Below are positions 53,946 through 62,983 of a DNA stretch of 64,000 bases, piece after piece. A program made the translations under genes and the position numbers. The DNA is taken from the NCBI GenBank assembly GCA_965218765.1, contig CBDCLU010000002.1, positions 1,302,001 through 1,366,000 on the forward strand. Reading direction: 5' to 3'. A model generated the notes under the pieces. It had not been told where the DNA came from. It made no database searches and was given only the letters and a program-made list of their open reading frames with translations. Origin of the DNA: JBBPYC01 sp965218765. GTDB lineage: Bacteria; Pseudomonadota; Gammaproteobacteria; Burkholderiales; Burkholderiaceae_C. Each line of letters starts with the position of its first letter. The stretch's first letter is position 1.

Positions 53946-55532
53946 ATGACCACCACGCCTGCTGACGGCGAGCCGTTCAACTTCACCGCTTGGTTGATCG
54001 AGCGCAACGCTGCGCGTTTGGACAAGACCGCCTATATAGATGACGACGGGCGCCTGAACTACGGCGAGTTGTTCGCGCGCGTGCGCCGGATGGGCGCTGC
54101 GCTGCTGGGGCTTGGCATCCGGCGCGACGAGCGCGTGCTGCTGTGCATGCATGATTGCAACGACTGGCCGGTGGTGTTCCTCGGCGCGCTATACGTCGGC
54201 GTCGTGCCGGTCGCGGTCAACACCCTGCTGCCACCGGCCGACTATGCATTCATGCTCGAGCATTCGCGTGCGCAGGCCGTCTTCGGATCCGCGCTCCTCG
54301 CGCCGACACTGAATGAGGCGATCGGAATGAGCGCGAGTGAGGTGAAGCACCGCATCGTGTCGCGCCCGGACCACGCGATTGCCGGCTGGACGGTGCTCGA
54401 CCTGCTGCTGGACGCCGGCACGGCTGGCCAGCCGCCGGCGGGAACCTTCGCACCGGCGCCGATCGGTGGCGATGATCCGGGCTTCTGGCTTTATTCGTCG
54501 GGCTCGACCGGCCGCCCCAAGGGCACCGTGCATTCGCATGCGAATCTGTGGTGGACCTGTGAGCTGTACGGCCGTGGCGTGCTCGCGCTGCGCGAGAACG
54601 ACGTGTGCTTCTCCGCTGCCAAGCTGTATTTTGCATACGGCCTGGGCAACGCCTTATCGTTCCCGCTGGCCGCCGGCGCCACCATCGTGCTGATGGCCGA
54701 GCGGCCGACGCCCGAAGCCGTGTTCCGGCGCTGGATCGCGCACCAGCCGACCGTGTTCTTCAGCGCGCCGACCAGCTACGCGGCCATGCTCGCGCACCCG
54801 GCGCTGCCCGAGCGCGCGCAGGTCGCGCTGCGCATGTGCTCGTCGGCCGGCGAAGCGTTGCCGCGCGAGATCGGCGAGCGTTTTCAGAGCCGCTTCGGCT
54901 GCGAGATCATCGATGGCATCGGCTCCACCGAGATGCTGCACGTCTATCTGTCGAACCGCCCCGGCGATGTGCGCTACGGCAGCACCGGCCGGCCGGTGGA
55001 CGGCTACGAGATCGAACTGCGCGACGACGCCGGTGCGCGGGTTGATGTCGATCAGGTCGGCGATCTGCTCGTCAAAGGCCCGAGCGCCGCGCTGATGTAC
55101 TGGGGCAACCGCGACAAGTCACGCGCCACGTTCCAGGGCGCCTGGACGATGAGCGGCGACAAGTACGTGCGTGATGCCGATGGCTATTACACCTACGCCG
55201 GCCGCAGCGACGACATGCTCAAGGTCAGCGGCCAGTACGTGTCGCCGTTCGAGGTCGAATCCACCCTGATGCAGCACGCGAGCGTGCTCGAAGCCGCCGT
55301 GATCGGCGTGCCCGATGCGCAGGGCCTGATGCGCACCAAGGCGTTCGTGGTGCTGCACGCTGCGGTGACGGCCAGCGACTCGGTCGCCGATGAGCTCAAG
55401 GTGTTCGTGAAGGCACGGCTGGCGCCGCACAAATACCCGCGCGAGCTGGTGTTCATCGACGAGCTGCCGAAGACCGCGACCGGCAAGATCCAGCGCTTTC
55501 GGCTGCGGGCGCGGGAGGCAGCGCCAGGATGA
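53946..55532 (+). CDS. bclA: Benzoate-CoA ligase
   Basis: AMP-forming ligase making benzoyl-CoA, the inducer and substrate of the box pathway. 528 residues. The adenylation motif YSSGSTGRPKGTVHSH is at 183-198; the hinge and later motifs YTYAGRSDDMLKVSGQYVSP and the C-terminal catalytic Lys in PKTATGKIQRFRLR are intact. The early FNFTAWLIERNAARLDKTAY is typical of benzoate-CoA ligases. ATG 53946 follows GGAGAGGA-like sequence. Its stop overlaps the hydrolase gene. Confidence 0.95.
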   Translation: MTTTPADGEPFNFTAWLIERNAARLDKTAYIDDDGRLNYGELFARVRRMGAALLGLGIRRDERVLLCMHDCNDWPVVFLGALYVGVVPVAVNTLLPPADYAFMLEHSRAQAVFGSALLAPTLNEAIGMSASEVKHRIVSRPDHAIAGWTVLDLLLDAGTAGQPPAGTFAPAPIGGDDPGFWLYSSGSTGRPKGTVHSHANLWWTCELYGRGVLALRENDVCFSAAKLYFAYGLGNALSFPLAAGATIVLMAERPTPEAVFRRWIAHQPTVFFSAPTSYAAMLAHPALPERAQVALRMCSSAGEALPREIGERFQSRFGCEIIDGIGSTEMLHVYLSNRPGDVRYGSTGRPVDGYEIELRDDAGARVDVDQVGDLLVKGPSAALMYWGNRDKSRATFQGAWTMSGDKYVRDADGYYTYAGRSDDMLKVSGQYVSPFEVESTLMQHASVLEAAVIGVPDAQGLMRTKAFVVLHAAVTASDSVADELKVFVKARLAPHKYPRELVFIDELPKTATGKIQRFRLRAREAAPG

Positions 55533-56362
55533 CGGTCGCCGACGATGACCACGAAGTCCAGTTCGCCCAGGTTGATTGGGACGGCCGTTGCGACTGGATT
55601 GAATACCGCTGGATCGCACCGGAGCGCAACTCGCAGCCGCTGCTCGTTTTCCTGCACGAAGGGCTTGGCTCGGTCACGATGTGGAAGGATTTTCCAGCGC
55701 GGCTCTGCAATGGGCTCGGCTGGCGCGGACTGGTGTTCTCGCGCAGCGGCTATGGCCGCTCCACACCGCGCGAGTCCGGTGCGTTGTGGCCGATCGATTT
55801 CATGCACGCCCAGGCCTGCAGGTTCCTGCCAGCGTTCTTCAATGCGCTGAAACTGCCGCCGACCGAGCCGCGCTGGCTGTTCGGCCACAGCGACGGCGGC
55901 TCGATCGCGCTGATCCATGCGGCCGAATTCCCGGATCAGGTCGCCGGGCTGATCGTGCTGGCGCCGCACCTGTTCGTCGAAGCCATCTCGATCGACAGCA
56001 TCCGGCAGACCCGTGCGAAGTACATCGCAACGCCCGAGATGCGCAACGGCCTCGCGAAATATCACGACGACCCGGACTCGGCGTTCTGGGGCTGGAACGA
56101 TGTCTGGCTCGATCCGAACTTCGAGAGTGGCGCCATCGTGCCGCTGCTGCCGCGCATCAGCTGTCCGGTGCTCGCGGTGCAGGGTGACGATGATCGCTAC
56201 GGCACGATGGCGCAGATCGAGGCGATCGGCAAGGCAGCAGGCAAGGCCCGGCTGTTGAGGTTGCGCAACTGCGGACACTCGCCGCACCGCGACCAGCCGC
56301 AGGCGCTGATCGACGCGGTGGCGGCGTTTACCCACGGCTTGACCCACGGCCCGAGCGTCTGA
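55529..56362 (+). CDS. Alpha/beta hydrolase of the box cluster
   Basis: A 277-residue alpha/beta hydrolase, overlapped by 4 bp with bclA. The oxyanion region is FLHEGLGSVTMWKDFP and the nucleophile elbow FGHSDGGS (Ser121); the acid and His are in QGDDDRYG and RNCGHSPHRD. Genes with this LHEGLGS start often stand in box clusters, where it may hydrolyse stray CoA thioesters or lactones. The usual semialdehyde dehydrogenase boxD is not in this window. Confidence 0.85.
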   Translation: MTVADDDHEVQFAQVDWDGRCDWIEYRWIAPERNSQPLLVFLHEGLGSVTMWKDFPARLCNGLGWRGLVFSRSGYGRSTPRESGALWPIDFMHAQACRFLPAFFNALKLPPTEPRWLFGHSDGGSIALIHAAEFPDQVAGLIVLAPHLFVEAISIDSIRQTRAKYIATPEMRNGLAKYHDDPDSAFWGWNDVWLDPNFESGAIVPLLPRISCPVLAVQGDDDRYGTMAQIEAIGKAAGKARLLRLRNCGHSPHRDQPQALIDAVAAFTHGLTHGPSV

Positions 56363-56451
56363 AGTCTCTTTCAGATCAAACACGCACGAGGCGCAGCTCC
56401 AGCAATGAAAGCTCGCTCTTCAAACGATAGCATCAAGGAAGGTAGTCCGGC

Positions 56452-57141
56452 ATGACGACGCAAATCAAGCTGATCTCATCGATGGCCACGCGCCAGCTGC
56501 TGATTGATCTCGCCACGCAGTTCGAATCGTCCTCGCCGCACCGCGTCGCGATCGAATCGGTCGGCGGTGTCGATGCGGCAAAGCGCGTGCAGGCAGGCGA
56601 GCCGTTCGACCTGGTGGTGCTGTCGTCGGAAGCGGTCGACAAGCTGGTTGCCGCAGGCAAGATCGTTCGCGGCAGCAAAGTCGATCTGGTGCGTTCCGGC
56701 GTCGCGGTCGCGGTGCGGGCCGGCGCAGCGCGGCCTGACATCGGATCCGAGCAGGCGCTGAAGGCAGCGGTGCTCGCAGCCAGCAGCATCGGCTATTCGA
56801 CCGGCCCGAGCGGCGTGCAGCTGGTGCAGCTGTTCGAACGCTGGGGCATCGCCGAGGAAATCGCAGGCCGTACGCTACAGGCACCACCGGGTGTACCAGT
56901 CGGGCAACTGATTGCCGAAGGCCGCGTCGATCTGGGATTCCAACAATTGAGCGAGTTGATGAATCTGCCCGGCATCGAGGTGCTGGGGCCGTTGCCGGAT
57001 GCGGTTCGGATCACGACAACGTTTTCGGCTGGCCAAGCGGCAGCATCAAAGCAGCCCGATGCAGTGAGAGCCCTGTTGGCGTTCCTGACTTCGCCTGCGG
57101 CGGAGGACGCGAAGCGGAGCCATGGAATGGTAGAGCGCTGA
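56452..57141 (+). CDS. ModA-like substrate-binding protein without signal peptide
   Basis: A 229-residue protein of the molybdate-binding (PBP type II) fold: GGVDAAKRVQAGEPFDLVVLSSEAVDKLVAAGKI, SIGYSTGPSGVQLVQLFERWGI and the end FLTSPAAEDAKRSHGM fit this family. It begins directly with KLISSMATRQLLIDLA and has no signal peptide, so it is probably cytoplasmic or a sensor-like domain. The ribosome site is AAGGAAGG. Its end lies 37 bp from the IS element. Ligand unknown; similar genes occur near aromatic degradation genes. Confidence 0.78.
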   Translation: MTTQIKLISSMATRQLLIDLATQFESSSPHRVAIESVGGVDAAKRVQAGEPFDLVVLSSEAVDKLVAAGKIVRGSKVDLVRSGVAVAVRAGAARPDIGSEQALKAAVLAASSIGYSTGPSGVQLVQLFERWGIAEEIAGRTLQAPPGVPVGQLIAEGRVDLGFQQLSELMNLPGIEVLGPLPDAVRITTTFSAGQAAASKQPDAVRALLAFLTSPAAEDAKRSHGMVER

Positions 57142-57178
57142 ATCGAGCTCCCTGTAACGCGAATTTTTGCGTCGTAAG

Positions 57179-58365
57179 GGAAATTCTGCATAACCCGCCC
57201 CCATCGCTGCTAGCGATCGAAGTTGCATGGCATCCTCCTGTCCCATGAAACAAGCAAGTCTTGAGCTGAACCTGATTGCCAAGAAGACCCGCAAGCGCGA
57301 GTTCCTGGCGCAGATGGAGCGCGTGGTGCCGTGGGCGGTGCTGGTCGAGCTGATCGCGCCGTACTACCCCGAGGGCACAAGCGGTCGCCCGCCGTTTGCA
57401 CTGGAGACCATGCTGCGCGTGCACTTCATGCAGCAGTGGTTTAGCCTCTCGGACCCGGCGATAGAGGAAGCCTTCTTCGACACCCCGCTGTACCGCGAGT
57501 TTGCGCAGCTCCAAGAGTTCGCCCGTCTGCCCGACGAGAGCACCATCCTGCGCTTTCGCCACCGGCTGGAGAAACACAAGCTGGCCGAGCAGATCCTGGC
57601 CACCGTCAATAGTCTTTTGAGCGAGCGCGGCTTGCTGCTCAAGGCCGGCACGGCAGTAGACGCCACGCTAGTCGCGGCGCCCAGCTCGACGAAGAACAGG
57701 CACCGCCAGCGCGACCCCGAGATGCATTCGAGCCAGAAGGGCAACCAGTGGCACTTCGGGATGAAGGCGCATATCGGAGTCGACGCCGACTCAGGGCTGG
57801 TGCACACGGTGCGCGGCACCTCAGGCAACGTGGCCGATGTGGTGGAAGGCAACCAGCTGCTGCACGGCGAGGAAGTCAACGGCTTCGGTGATGCGGGCTA
57901 TCAGGGCGTGCACAAGCGCCCCGATGCCAAGCCAGGCATCGAGTGGCACATCGCGATGCGCCCGGGCAAACGAAAGCAGCTGGACAAGGAGAACCGACCC
58001 AGCCACGCACTGCTTGACCAGATGGAAAAGCTCAAGGCCGGCATCCGCGCCAAAGTCGAGCACCCGTTCAGGGTGATCAAGCGCCAGTTCGGCTACGTCA
58101 AGGTGCGCTACAGGGGGTTGAAGAAAAACACCCTGCAGCTCAAGACGCTGTTTGCGCTGTCGAACCTCTGGATGGTGCGCCACAAACTGGCAGCGGTATG
58201 AGGGGCAGGTGCGTCTGCAACACGGAAAAACACTGCGACAGCCTCCCAGACCGCCCCGCCTGGGGGCTGCGGCAAACGCTGGCTTGAGCAAACCGGCCGC
58301 CACCTGCACCAACTCCAATCAACGTCGCCCACAGCACAGTTGGAATCAGGTTATGCAGACCATCC
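57179..58365 (+). mobile_element. IS5-family insertion sequence with 4-bp target duplication
   Basis: 1187 bp. Terminal inverted repeats GGAAATTCTGCATAACC (57179-57195) and its partner GGTTATGCAGACCATCC (58349-58365) agree at 14 of 17 positions. Both ends are flanked by TAAG (57175-57178 and 58366-58369), as expected of IS5-group insertion into a YTAR-like target. One intact transposase gene is inside. The 164 bp after the transposase hold only the right end. Intact gene, ends and duplication suggest a recent insertion. Confidence 0.92.
57245..58201 (+). CDS. IS5-family transposase (DDE)
   Basis: A 318-residue DDE transposase. It begins KQASLELNLIAKKTRKREFL, with the IS5 N-terminal helical domain (RPPFALETMLRVHFMQQWFSL). 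Catalytic residues lie in GTAVDATLVAAP (Asp), GFGDAGYQGV (Asp) and KVEHPFRVIKRQFGY (Glu, Y-2-R-3-E signature variant). The ATG at 57245 suits the family; six codons further upstream are possible. The gene is complete and apparently active. Confidence 0.95.
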   Translation: MKQASLELNLIAKKTRKREFLAQMERVVPWAVLVELIAPYYPEGTSGRPPFALETMLRVHFMQQWFSLSDPAIEEAFFDTPLYREFAQLQEFARLPDESTILRFRHRLEKHKLAEQILATVNSLLSERGLLLKAGTAVDATLVAAPSSTKNRHRQRDPEMHSSQKGNQWHFGMKAHIGVDADSGLVHTVRGTSGNVADVVEGNQLLHGEEVNGFGDAGYQGVHKRPDAKPGIEWHIAMRPGKRKQLDKENRPSHALLDQMEKLKAGIRAKVEHPFRVIKRQFGYVKVRYRGLKKNTLQLKTLFALSNLWMVRHKLAAV

Positions 58366-58664
58366 TAAGCTGTATGAAGCGCTCTGGGCGCGTTGCCACT
58401 GCATTGATTCGCGGGCATGGCAACAGGCAGAAGGCGGCTATGCGCGAACGATGCTGGGAAGGCTTGAACAGTTGCAGCAATGAATGGAAGGGTGCAGCAG
58501 AATCGGGAAGTACGGCTTCGATACAAGAGGCTTTGTTTTCGGCCTGCCGATGGGTCGATGCTGGCTGTGCTGTCCTGGGGTTATTACTGGTTGACCAGTG
58601 CAACGGTCAATTCCAAACTAGAGGTGAGCATCGAACTACGGTGCCGCGGTATTCCTAAACCAGT

Positions 58665-58669
58665 AGGAG
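58665..58669 (+). promoter_or_regulatory. AGGAG ribosome site supporting a TTG start
   Basis: AGGAG lies eight bases before TTG 58678 in GTAGGAGTGAAGAAGTTG. The GTG at 58669 overlaps this site and so is a poorer start. No ATG is near the signal peptide. Confidence 0.5.
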
Positions 58670-58677
58670 TGAAGAAG

Positions 58678-59148
58678 TTGAGTATTCAGAAACGTGTATT
58701 TTTCGCCTTCGCGACTGCCGCATGCTGCGCCGGTGCGGCAAGCGCTGGTCCTCTCGATGGGCTTTATCAGGTGAGCAGCACGGAGTTCTTTGCTGTGCGT
58801 CAGGGAAATAACCCGTCGACCAATGCGCCCCTCACCATTGCATCTCGGTTCTATACCGTCACCAACGTGCAGACCAACCCTGTCATTACTTTTCGTCTCG
58901 GCACATTGAATCCTGTAAATATTGACTCTTGGGATGGATATACAGGGCCATCAAATGGCTCGAGTGTCACGCTCACAGGACCTGGGAATTTCGGCTTTTG
59001 TATCTTTACTTATTCGCTGTCACTTAATGGCAGCAATGATCTGGTGTACGTGTTGACAAACTCCCAGCAATCAGCAGAAGGGTTAAAGCAAAACGCGTCG
59101 TGTGCAGCACAGGCGGGTACCCCGATGGTGGCCAAGCGAATCCTGTGA
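58678..59148 (+). CDS. Secreted protein of unknown function
   Basis: 156 residues read from TTG. A signal peptide (SIQKRVFFAFATAACCAGAA, cleavage after ASA) precedes GPLDGLYQVSSTEFFAVRQGN. The mature part is rich in Thr, Asn and Ser (SRFYTVTNVQTNPVITF, GTLNPVNIDSWDGY), probably beta-rich, with two Cys (FGFCIF and NASCAA) that could form a disulfide. Not recognised. Codon use is clearly less GC-biased than in neighbours, which suggests horizontal origin together with the following non-coding stretch. Confidence 0.6.
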   Translation: MSIQKRVFFAFATAACCAGAASAGPLDGLYQVSSTEFFAVRQGNNPSTNAPLTIASRFYTVTNVQTNPVITFRLGTLNPVNIDSWDGYTGPSNGSSVTLTGPGNFGFCIFTYSLSLNGSNDLVYVLTNSQQSAEGLKQNASCAAQAGTPMVAKRIL

Positions 59149-59688
59149 TGTGCTTTTTTTCAGCCATGCCCTGTTTGTACGCAAGTTTGTACGCAATCGT
59201 GGCGCTGGAAACGCTGGAACGGCTTGCAACAACGTATTGAATTGGCACGAAAAGAACGATCGAACGCAACTTGAAATCAAGTCTGTCGGAATTTCGAAAG
59301 TAGGCTCTGTGCGATATTCGTGGTCGCGGCAGCCATCTCGTGCGCAATCTATTGTGGTGGGCTCGCGATATCGCACGATGTGAACGACGATCCGGAATCG
59401 GCATTGACCCCGATATCAGTCCAGTTGAAATTCTCACGGGCGAGTGAATGTCAGCGGCGTCGGAACCTTATTGCCTCCGACTCACGTCTGGTACAAGTCT
59501 GCGAAGGCAACTTGTATGGTGGAGCAAAAGCTCTATACACCGGCCGGTAATGACCGAATATCGAATCTGACTGTCAATCCCGCCATCCGTTTTACTTGAC
59601 CAGCAAGTGAGCAAGCAAGTATTGAGACCTTCCAGTGCTGCAAACAGGAAAGCATGGAATGCTGGATAGCATCACGCTCAGTTTTATT
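59149..59688. other. AT-richer intergenic stretch with a tandem repeat
   Basis: 540 bp of lower GC than the rest of the window. Two copies of TTTGTACGCAA stand in tandem with a 12-bp period (59174-59184 and 59186-59196). A short open frame at 59320-59550 is listed separately. No tRNA or RNA gene could be recognised. Confidence 0.4.
59320..59550 (+). CDS. Possible small exported peptide (weak)
   Basis: A GTG-initiated 76-residue frame: VVAAAISCAIYCGGLAISHD is hydrophobic and signal-like, then NDDPESALTPISVQLKFS and a basic stretch. There is no ribosome site before GTG and no recognised family. It lies in the AT-richer stretch where chance long frames are less common than in the GC-rich DNA, which is the only reason to list it. 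Confidence 0.25.
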   Translation: MVAAAISCAIYCGGLAISHDVNDDPESALTPISVQLKFSRASECQRRRNLIASDSRLVQVCEGNLYGGAKALYTGR

Positions 59689-60780
59689 CTAGGTATCTTT
59701 TGAAATTGAGATCGTCGGAAACTTCGAGGAAAAATCCTTTGCCTTTTCCGCGATCGCAACCGCCACCTTGCGCGCGACCGATTTGTAGATCTGGGCGACT
59801 TCGCCGTCCGGGTCCGACACCACGGTCGGCTTGCCGCTGTCGGCCTGCAGCCGGATGTTGATGTCCAGGGGCAGCGCGCCAAGGTATGGCATATCACCCT
59901 CCTCGGCCATGCGCTTGCCGCCTTCCTCGCCGAAGATATGCTCAACATGGCCGCAGTTGCTGCAGACGTGCACCGCCATGTTCTCGACGACGCCCAGAAT
60001 CGGCACGCCGACCTTTTCGAACATCTTGATGCCCTTCTTCGCATCCAGCAGCGCGATGTCCTGCGGCGTGGTGACGATCACGGCGCCAGTCATCGGCACG
60101 CGCTGCGACAGCGTCAACTGAATGTCGCCGGTGCCGGGCGGCAGGTCGATGATCAGGTAGTCAAGATCCTGCCAGTTGGTCTGGCGCAGCAGCTGCTCGA
60201 GCGCCTGCGTGGCCATCGGGCCGCGCCAGATCATCGCTTCGTCCTGAGCGACCAGAAAGCCGATCGACATCACCTGCACGCCGTAGTTTTCCAGCGGGTC
60301 CATCGTCTTGCCGTCGTCGCTCTCCGGGCGGCCTTCCACGCCCATCATCATCGGCTGGCTCGGGCCGTAGATGTCGGCGTCGAGCAGGCCAACGCTCGCG
60401 CCTTCCGATGCGAGTGCAAGCGCAAGGTTCACCGCGGTCGTGCTTTTTCCCACGCCGCCCTTGCCGGACGCGACCGCGATGATGTTCTTGACTTGCGGCA
60501 GCAGCGCAACGCCGCGTTGCGCGGCATGCGCAACAATCTTGCTGCTCACGGTGGCCGACACGTTCTCGACGCCAGCGACGCTGCGTGCCGCCGCGATCAG
60601 GCTGCTGCGCAGCGCCGGGATCTGGCTTTTCGCGGGGTAGCCGAGCTCGACCTCGAACGACACTTCGCCGCCGTGGATCTGCAGGTTGCGCAGCGCCCTG
60701 GAGGCGACCACGTCCGCGCCGGTGTTCGGGTCGACGACACGCGCGAGTGCGTCTTTCAATGTTTGTTCGGTGACTGCCAT
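59689..60780 (-). CDS. apbC: Iron-sulfur cluster carrier ATPase ApbC/Mrp
   Basis: Cytoplasmic P-loop scaffold that carries [4Fe-4S] clusters to target enzymes. 363 residues: an N-terminal MIP18/DUF59 domain (about 1-85), deviant Walker A ASGKGGVGKSTTAVN (GKGGVGKS at 106-113), DADIYGPSQPMMMG, DLPPGTGDIQLTLSQ, and the cluster-binding CxxC in HVCSNCGHVEHIF. Typical length and order. Many Fe-S proteins here (BoxA, Rieske) would be clients. Stands alone on the minus strand. Confidence 0.97.
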   Translation of the reverse strand: MAVTEQTLKDALARVVDPNTGADVVASRALRNLQIHGGEVSFEVELGYPAKSQIPALRSSLIAAARSVAGVENVSATVSSKIVAHAAQRGVALLPQVKNIIAVASGKGGVGKSTTAVNLALALASEGASVGLLDADIYGPSQPMMMGVEGRPESDDGKTMDPLENYGVQVMSIGFLVAQDEAMIWRGPMATQALEQLLRQTNWQDLDYLIIDLPPGTGDIQLTLSQRVPMTGAVIVTTPQDIALLDAKKGIKMFEKVGVPILGVVENMAVHVCSNCGHVEHIFGEEGGKRMAEEGDMPYLGALPLDINIRLQADSGKPTVVSDPDGEVAQIYKSVARKVAVAIAEKAKDFSSKFPTISISKDT

Positions 60781-60874
60781 GGCCTGGGCCTCCTGAGATA
60801 ACCGGGCAGTCTAGCCAATGCGCTTGTGCAGCATCGGCGCGCCGTCGATGGGTAGCGTCGGCGTGACAGCGGTC

Positions 60875-62977
60875 TCAGCTCGAAAGTTCGTCCATGCCGG
60901 TCACCCGCGGGAGCGTGGCGACAAGCGCATCGAGCCTGGTCTCGATCGGTGCGCTCTGGTGCACATCGTGCGCCGGCGCGTGCACGCCGAGCCCTTCGGC
61001 CTCGTCGCGATACAGCGCGGCGATGTGCTTGATCTCGTCCTCGATGCGGAAGAAAGCATCGAGCACCATCGGATCGAACGTGCTGCCGCGCATGTCGGAC
61101 ATCAAGGTGGTGGCCACCGCATGCGAAAACGGTTCCTTGTAGCAGCGGCGGCTGATCAATGCGTCATAGATATCGGCGACCGCCATGATGCGGCCGGACA
61201 GCGGGATGTCGGCGCCGGCCAGCCCAGCCGGATAGCCGCTGCCGTCCCATTTCTCATGATGGGTGCCTGCGATCTCGCCCGCTATGCGCAGGAAGTTGTC
61301 GCCATCGATGCCCTGAGCGGTGCTGGAAATAATGCGCTGGCCGAACGCGGCGTGTTGCTTCATCTGCGTCATCTCGACCGGCGTAAGACGCCCGGGTTTG
61401 AGCAGGATGTGGTCCGGCACGCCGACCTTGCCGATGTCGTGCAGCGGCGCGGACAAGAACAGCAGTTCGATATAGGGCGCGGTGAGGATGTCGCGGCAAT
61501 AGCCGCCGCGTTGCAGCTCCAGCGCGACCGCGCGCACGTAGTGCTGGGTGCGCTTGATGTGGGCGCCGGTCTCCGGGTCGCGCGTCTCGGCCACCGCCGC
61601 CATCGATTCCATCGTGACCTTGCGCGCGTTTTCGAGCTGCAGCAGCTGTCCGTGGGCGCGGCGTTTTTCCAGGTGCCAGCGTACCACCAGAAAGGCGCCG
61701 AACAGCACCAGCAGCACCACGACCGGCGCCGCGGCCGATACGAAGCGGCCGGTGGCGGCCAGCAGCCAAGCACTTGCACCCAGCAGCATCAGCGCGCCGG
61801 CAGTACCCCCTGCCAGCATCACGCTGGTGCCGCGCGCGAACACGAACAGCAGCGCGGCCAGCCCGCCTGCGAACAGGCAGGCTGCGAACACTGCTGCGCC
61901 GTCCCACACCGGCCGCGTCACGAAGCCGTTGTGCAGCATGTCTTCCGCCATCACCGACTGGATCTTCAACCCCGGAAACCGCGCATGCAGCGGCGTGCTG
62001 TGAAAGTCGTTCAAGCCGACTGCGGTGGTGCCGACGAAGACGATCTTTCCTTTGAACTCGGCTGGGTCGACCTTGCCCGAAAGCACGTCGACTACGGAAA
62101 TCGACCGGTAGCGGTCCGGGCCGCCGTTGAAGCCGAGCGTCGCATGACCGCTCGAATCGATCGGAATGCGGTAAGCCCCGACCTGCAGGCCCAGTCCATT
62201 TTCATCCTGGTCGATCGACGCGTCGCTGAGGTCGAGCGAGCGCAGCAGCGCGGCCAGCGCAAGGTTCGGATGAATCGCACCCCGATAGCCGATCAGCAAT
62301 GGCGCGCGGCGCAGCACGCCGTCCGCATCAAGCTGGCTGTTCACGAAACCGTTGCTGCGCGCACCCGCGGCGATCACCGGCGCGTTCACGAGCGTGCCGG
62401 TCGCCTCGCTCAAAGCGAGCAGGTCGGTGCGGCCGGTCAGGTTGAAGGTGGATGCCGGCGCGCCATTCATGTCGCCCGCGTGGTCGAAATAGAAGTAATT
62501 CGAGCCGACCACGCGGTGGCGCGCGATCTCGCTGCCCAGATAACCGTCGTTGTCGAGCAGCCCTTCGGGCACGCCGCTGAACTGCATGTCCACGCCGAAG
62601 TCGCGCTTGAACGTCTGCTGGACGTTGGCAAGCGACGCCCGGTCGGCTTCCGGAAATAGGATGTCGAGCGCCAACGCCGCTGGCTGCGCAGCCGCGATCC
62701 GGCCGATCAGCGCTGCGATCCGGTAGCGCGGCCAGGGCCACTGGCCGAGCGCGGCCAGGCTCACATCGTCGATATCGACCACCACAGTGTCCTGCGCCGG
62801 CCTGCCGTTCGCGATGCGCGGCAGCAACAGGTCGAGCCAGGCGTGGTCCAGCCGCTCGATCGGCGCAACCCGCGCAAGGCTTGCTGCGCCGACCAGCAAC
62901 GCGAAGCCGATGCCGAGCAGAAACACCAGCAGCGACTGCCTGCGCAGCCGCGCGGTCACCCGTGAAAAATGGCGCAT
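60875..62977 (-). CDS. CHASE2 sensor with HD-GYP phosphodiesterase domain
   Basis: A 700-residue inner-membrane c-di-GMP phosphodiesterase candidate. One N-terminal helix (LLVFLLGIGFALLVGAASL), a periplasmic CHASE2 domain (about 45-340, with VVVDIDDVSLAALGQWPWPR and VFVGTTAVGLNDFHSTPL), three more helices, then HD-GYP: the metal HD in LHDIGKVGVPDHILLKPG and the GYP in THHEKWDGSGYPAGL. Both catalytic motifs are intact. CHASE2 is more often joined to a guanylate or adenylate cyclase; the HD-GYP form is the rarer one. It is 6 bp downstream of the OmpA-like gene. Confidence 0.95.
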   Translation of the reverse strand: MRHFSRVTARLRRQSLLVFLLGIGFALLVGAASLARVAPIERLDHAWLDLLLPRIANGRPAQDTVVVDIDDVSLAALGQWPWPRYRIAALIGRIAAAQPAALALDILFPEADRASLANVQQTFKRDFGVDMQFSGVPEGLLDNDGYLGSEIARHRVVGSNYFYFDHAGDMNGAPASTFNLTGRTDLLALSEATGTLVNAPVIAAGARSNGFVNSQLDADGVLRRAPLLIGYRGAIHPNLALAALLRSLDLSDASIDQDENGLGLQVGAYRIPIDSSGHATLGFNGGPDRYRSISVVDVLSGKVDPAEFKGKIVFVGTTAVGLNDFHSTPLHARFPGLKIQSVMAEDMLHNGFVTRPVWDGAAVFAACLFAGGLAALLFVFARGTSVMLAGGTAGALMLLGASAWLLAATGRFVSAAAPVVVLLVLFGAFLVVRWHLEKRRAHGQLLQLENARKVTMESMAAVAETRDPETGAHIKRTQHYVRAVALELQRGGYCRDILTAPYIELLFLSAPLHDIGKVGVPDHILLKPGRLTPVEMTQMKQHAAFGQRIISSTAQGIDGDNFLRIAGEIAGTHHEKWDGSGYPAGLAGADIPLSGRIMAVADIYDALISRRCYKEPFSHAVATTLMSDMRGSTFDPMVLDAFFRIEDEIKHIAALYRDEAEGLGVHAPAHDVHQSAPIETRLDALVATLPRVTGMDELSS

Positions 62978-62983
62978 GCGGAC

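Larger units (their letters stand above)
57158..58483 (+). pseudogene. Short open frame interrupted by the IS element
   Basis: If the IS and one TAAG copy are removed, codons on the two sides join in frame: REFLRRK on the left (57158-57178) continues as LYEALWARCHCIDSRAWQQA and so on to TGA at 58481-58483, 44 codons in all after a stop at 57155. The right piece has ordinary GC-rich codon use and looks like the end of a real gene. I do not recognise it and its N-terminal part is missing, so it may be only a remnant or a 41-residue protein from TTG 57167. Confidence 0.4.

Noticed and set aside
59174..59196. CRISPR-like repeat start
   Set aside because: Only two 11-bp units with a 1-bp spacer; no array, no cas genes.
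59149..59688. tRNA gene as an insertion site
   Set aside because: No cloverleaf arms or TTCGA-type T-loop with matching acceptor stem could be found.
60818..62659. Long open frame antisense to the CHASE2/HD-GYP gene
   Set aside because: Composition is that of a GC-rich shadow; the minus-strand protein has intact domains and motifs.
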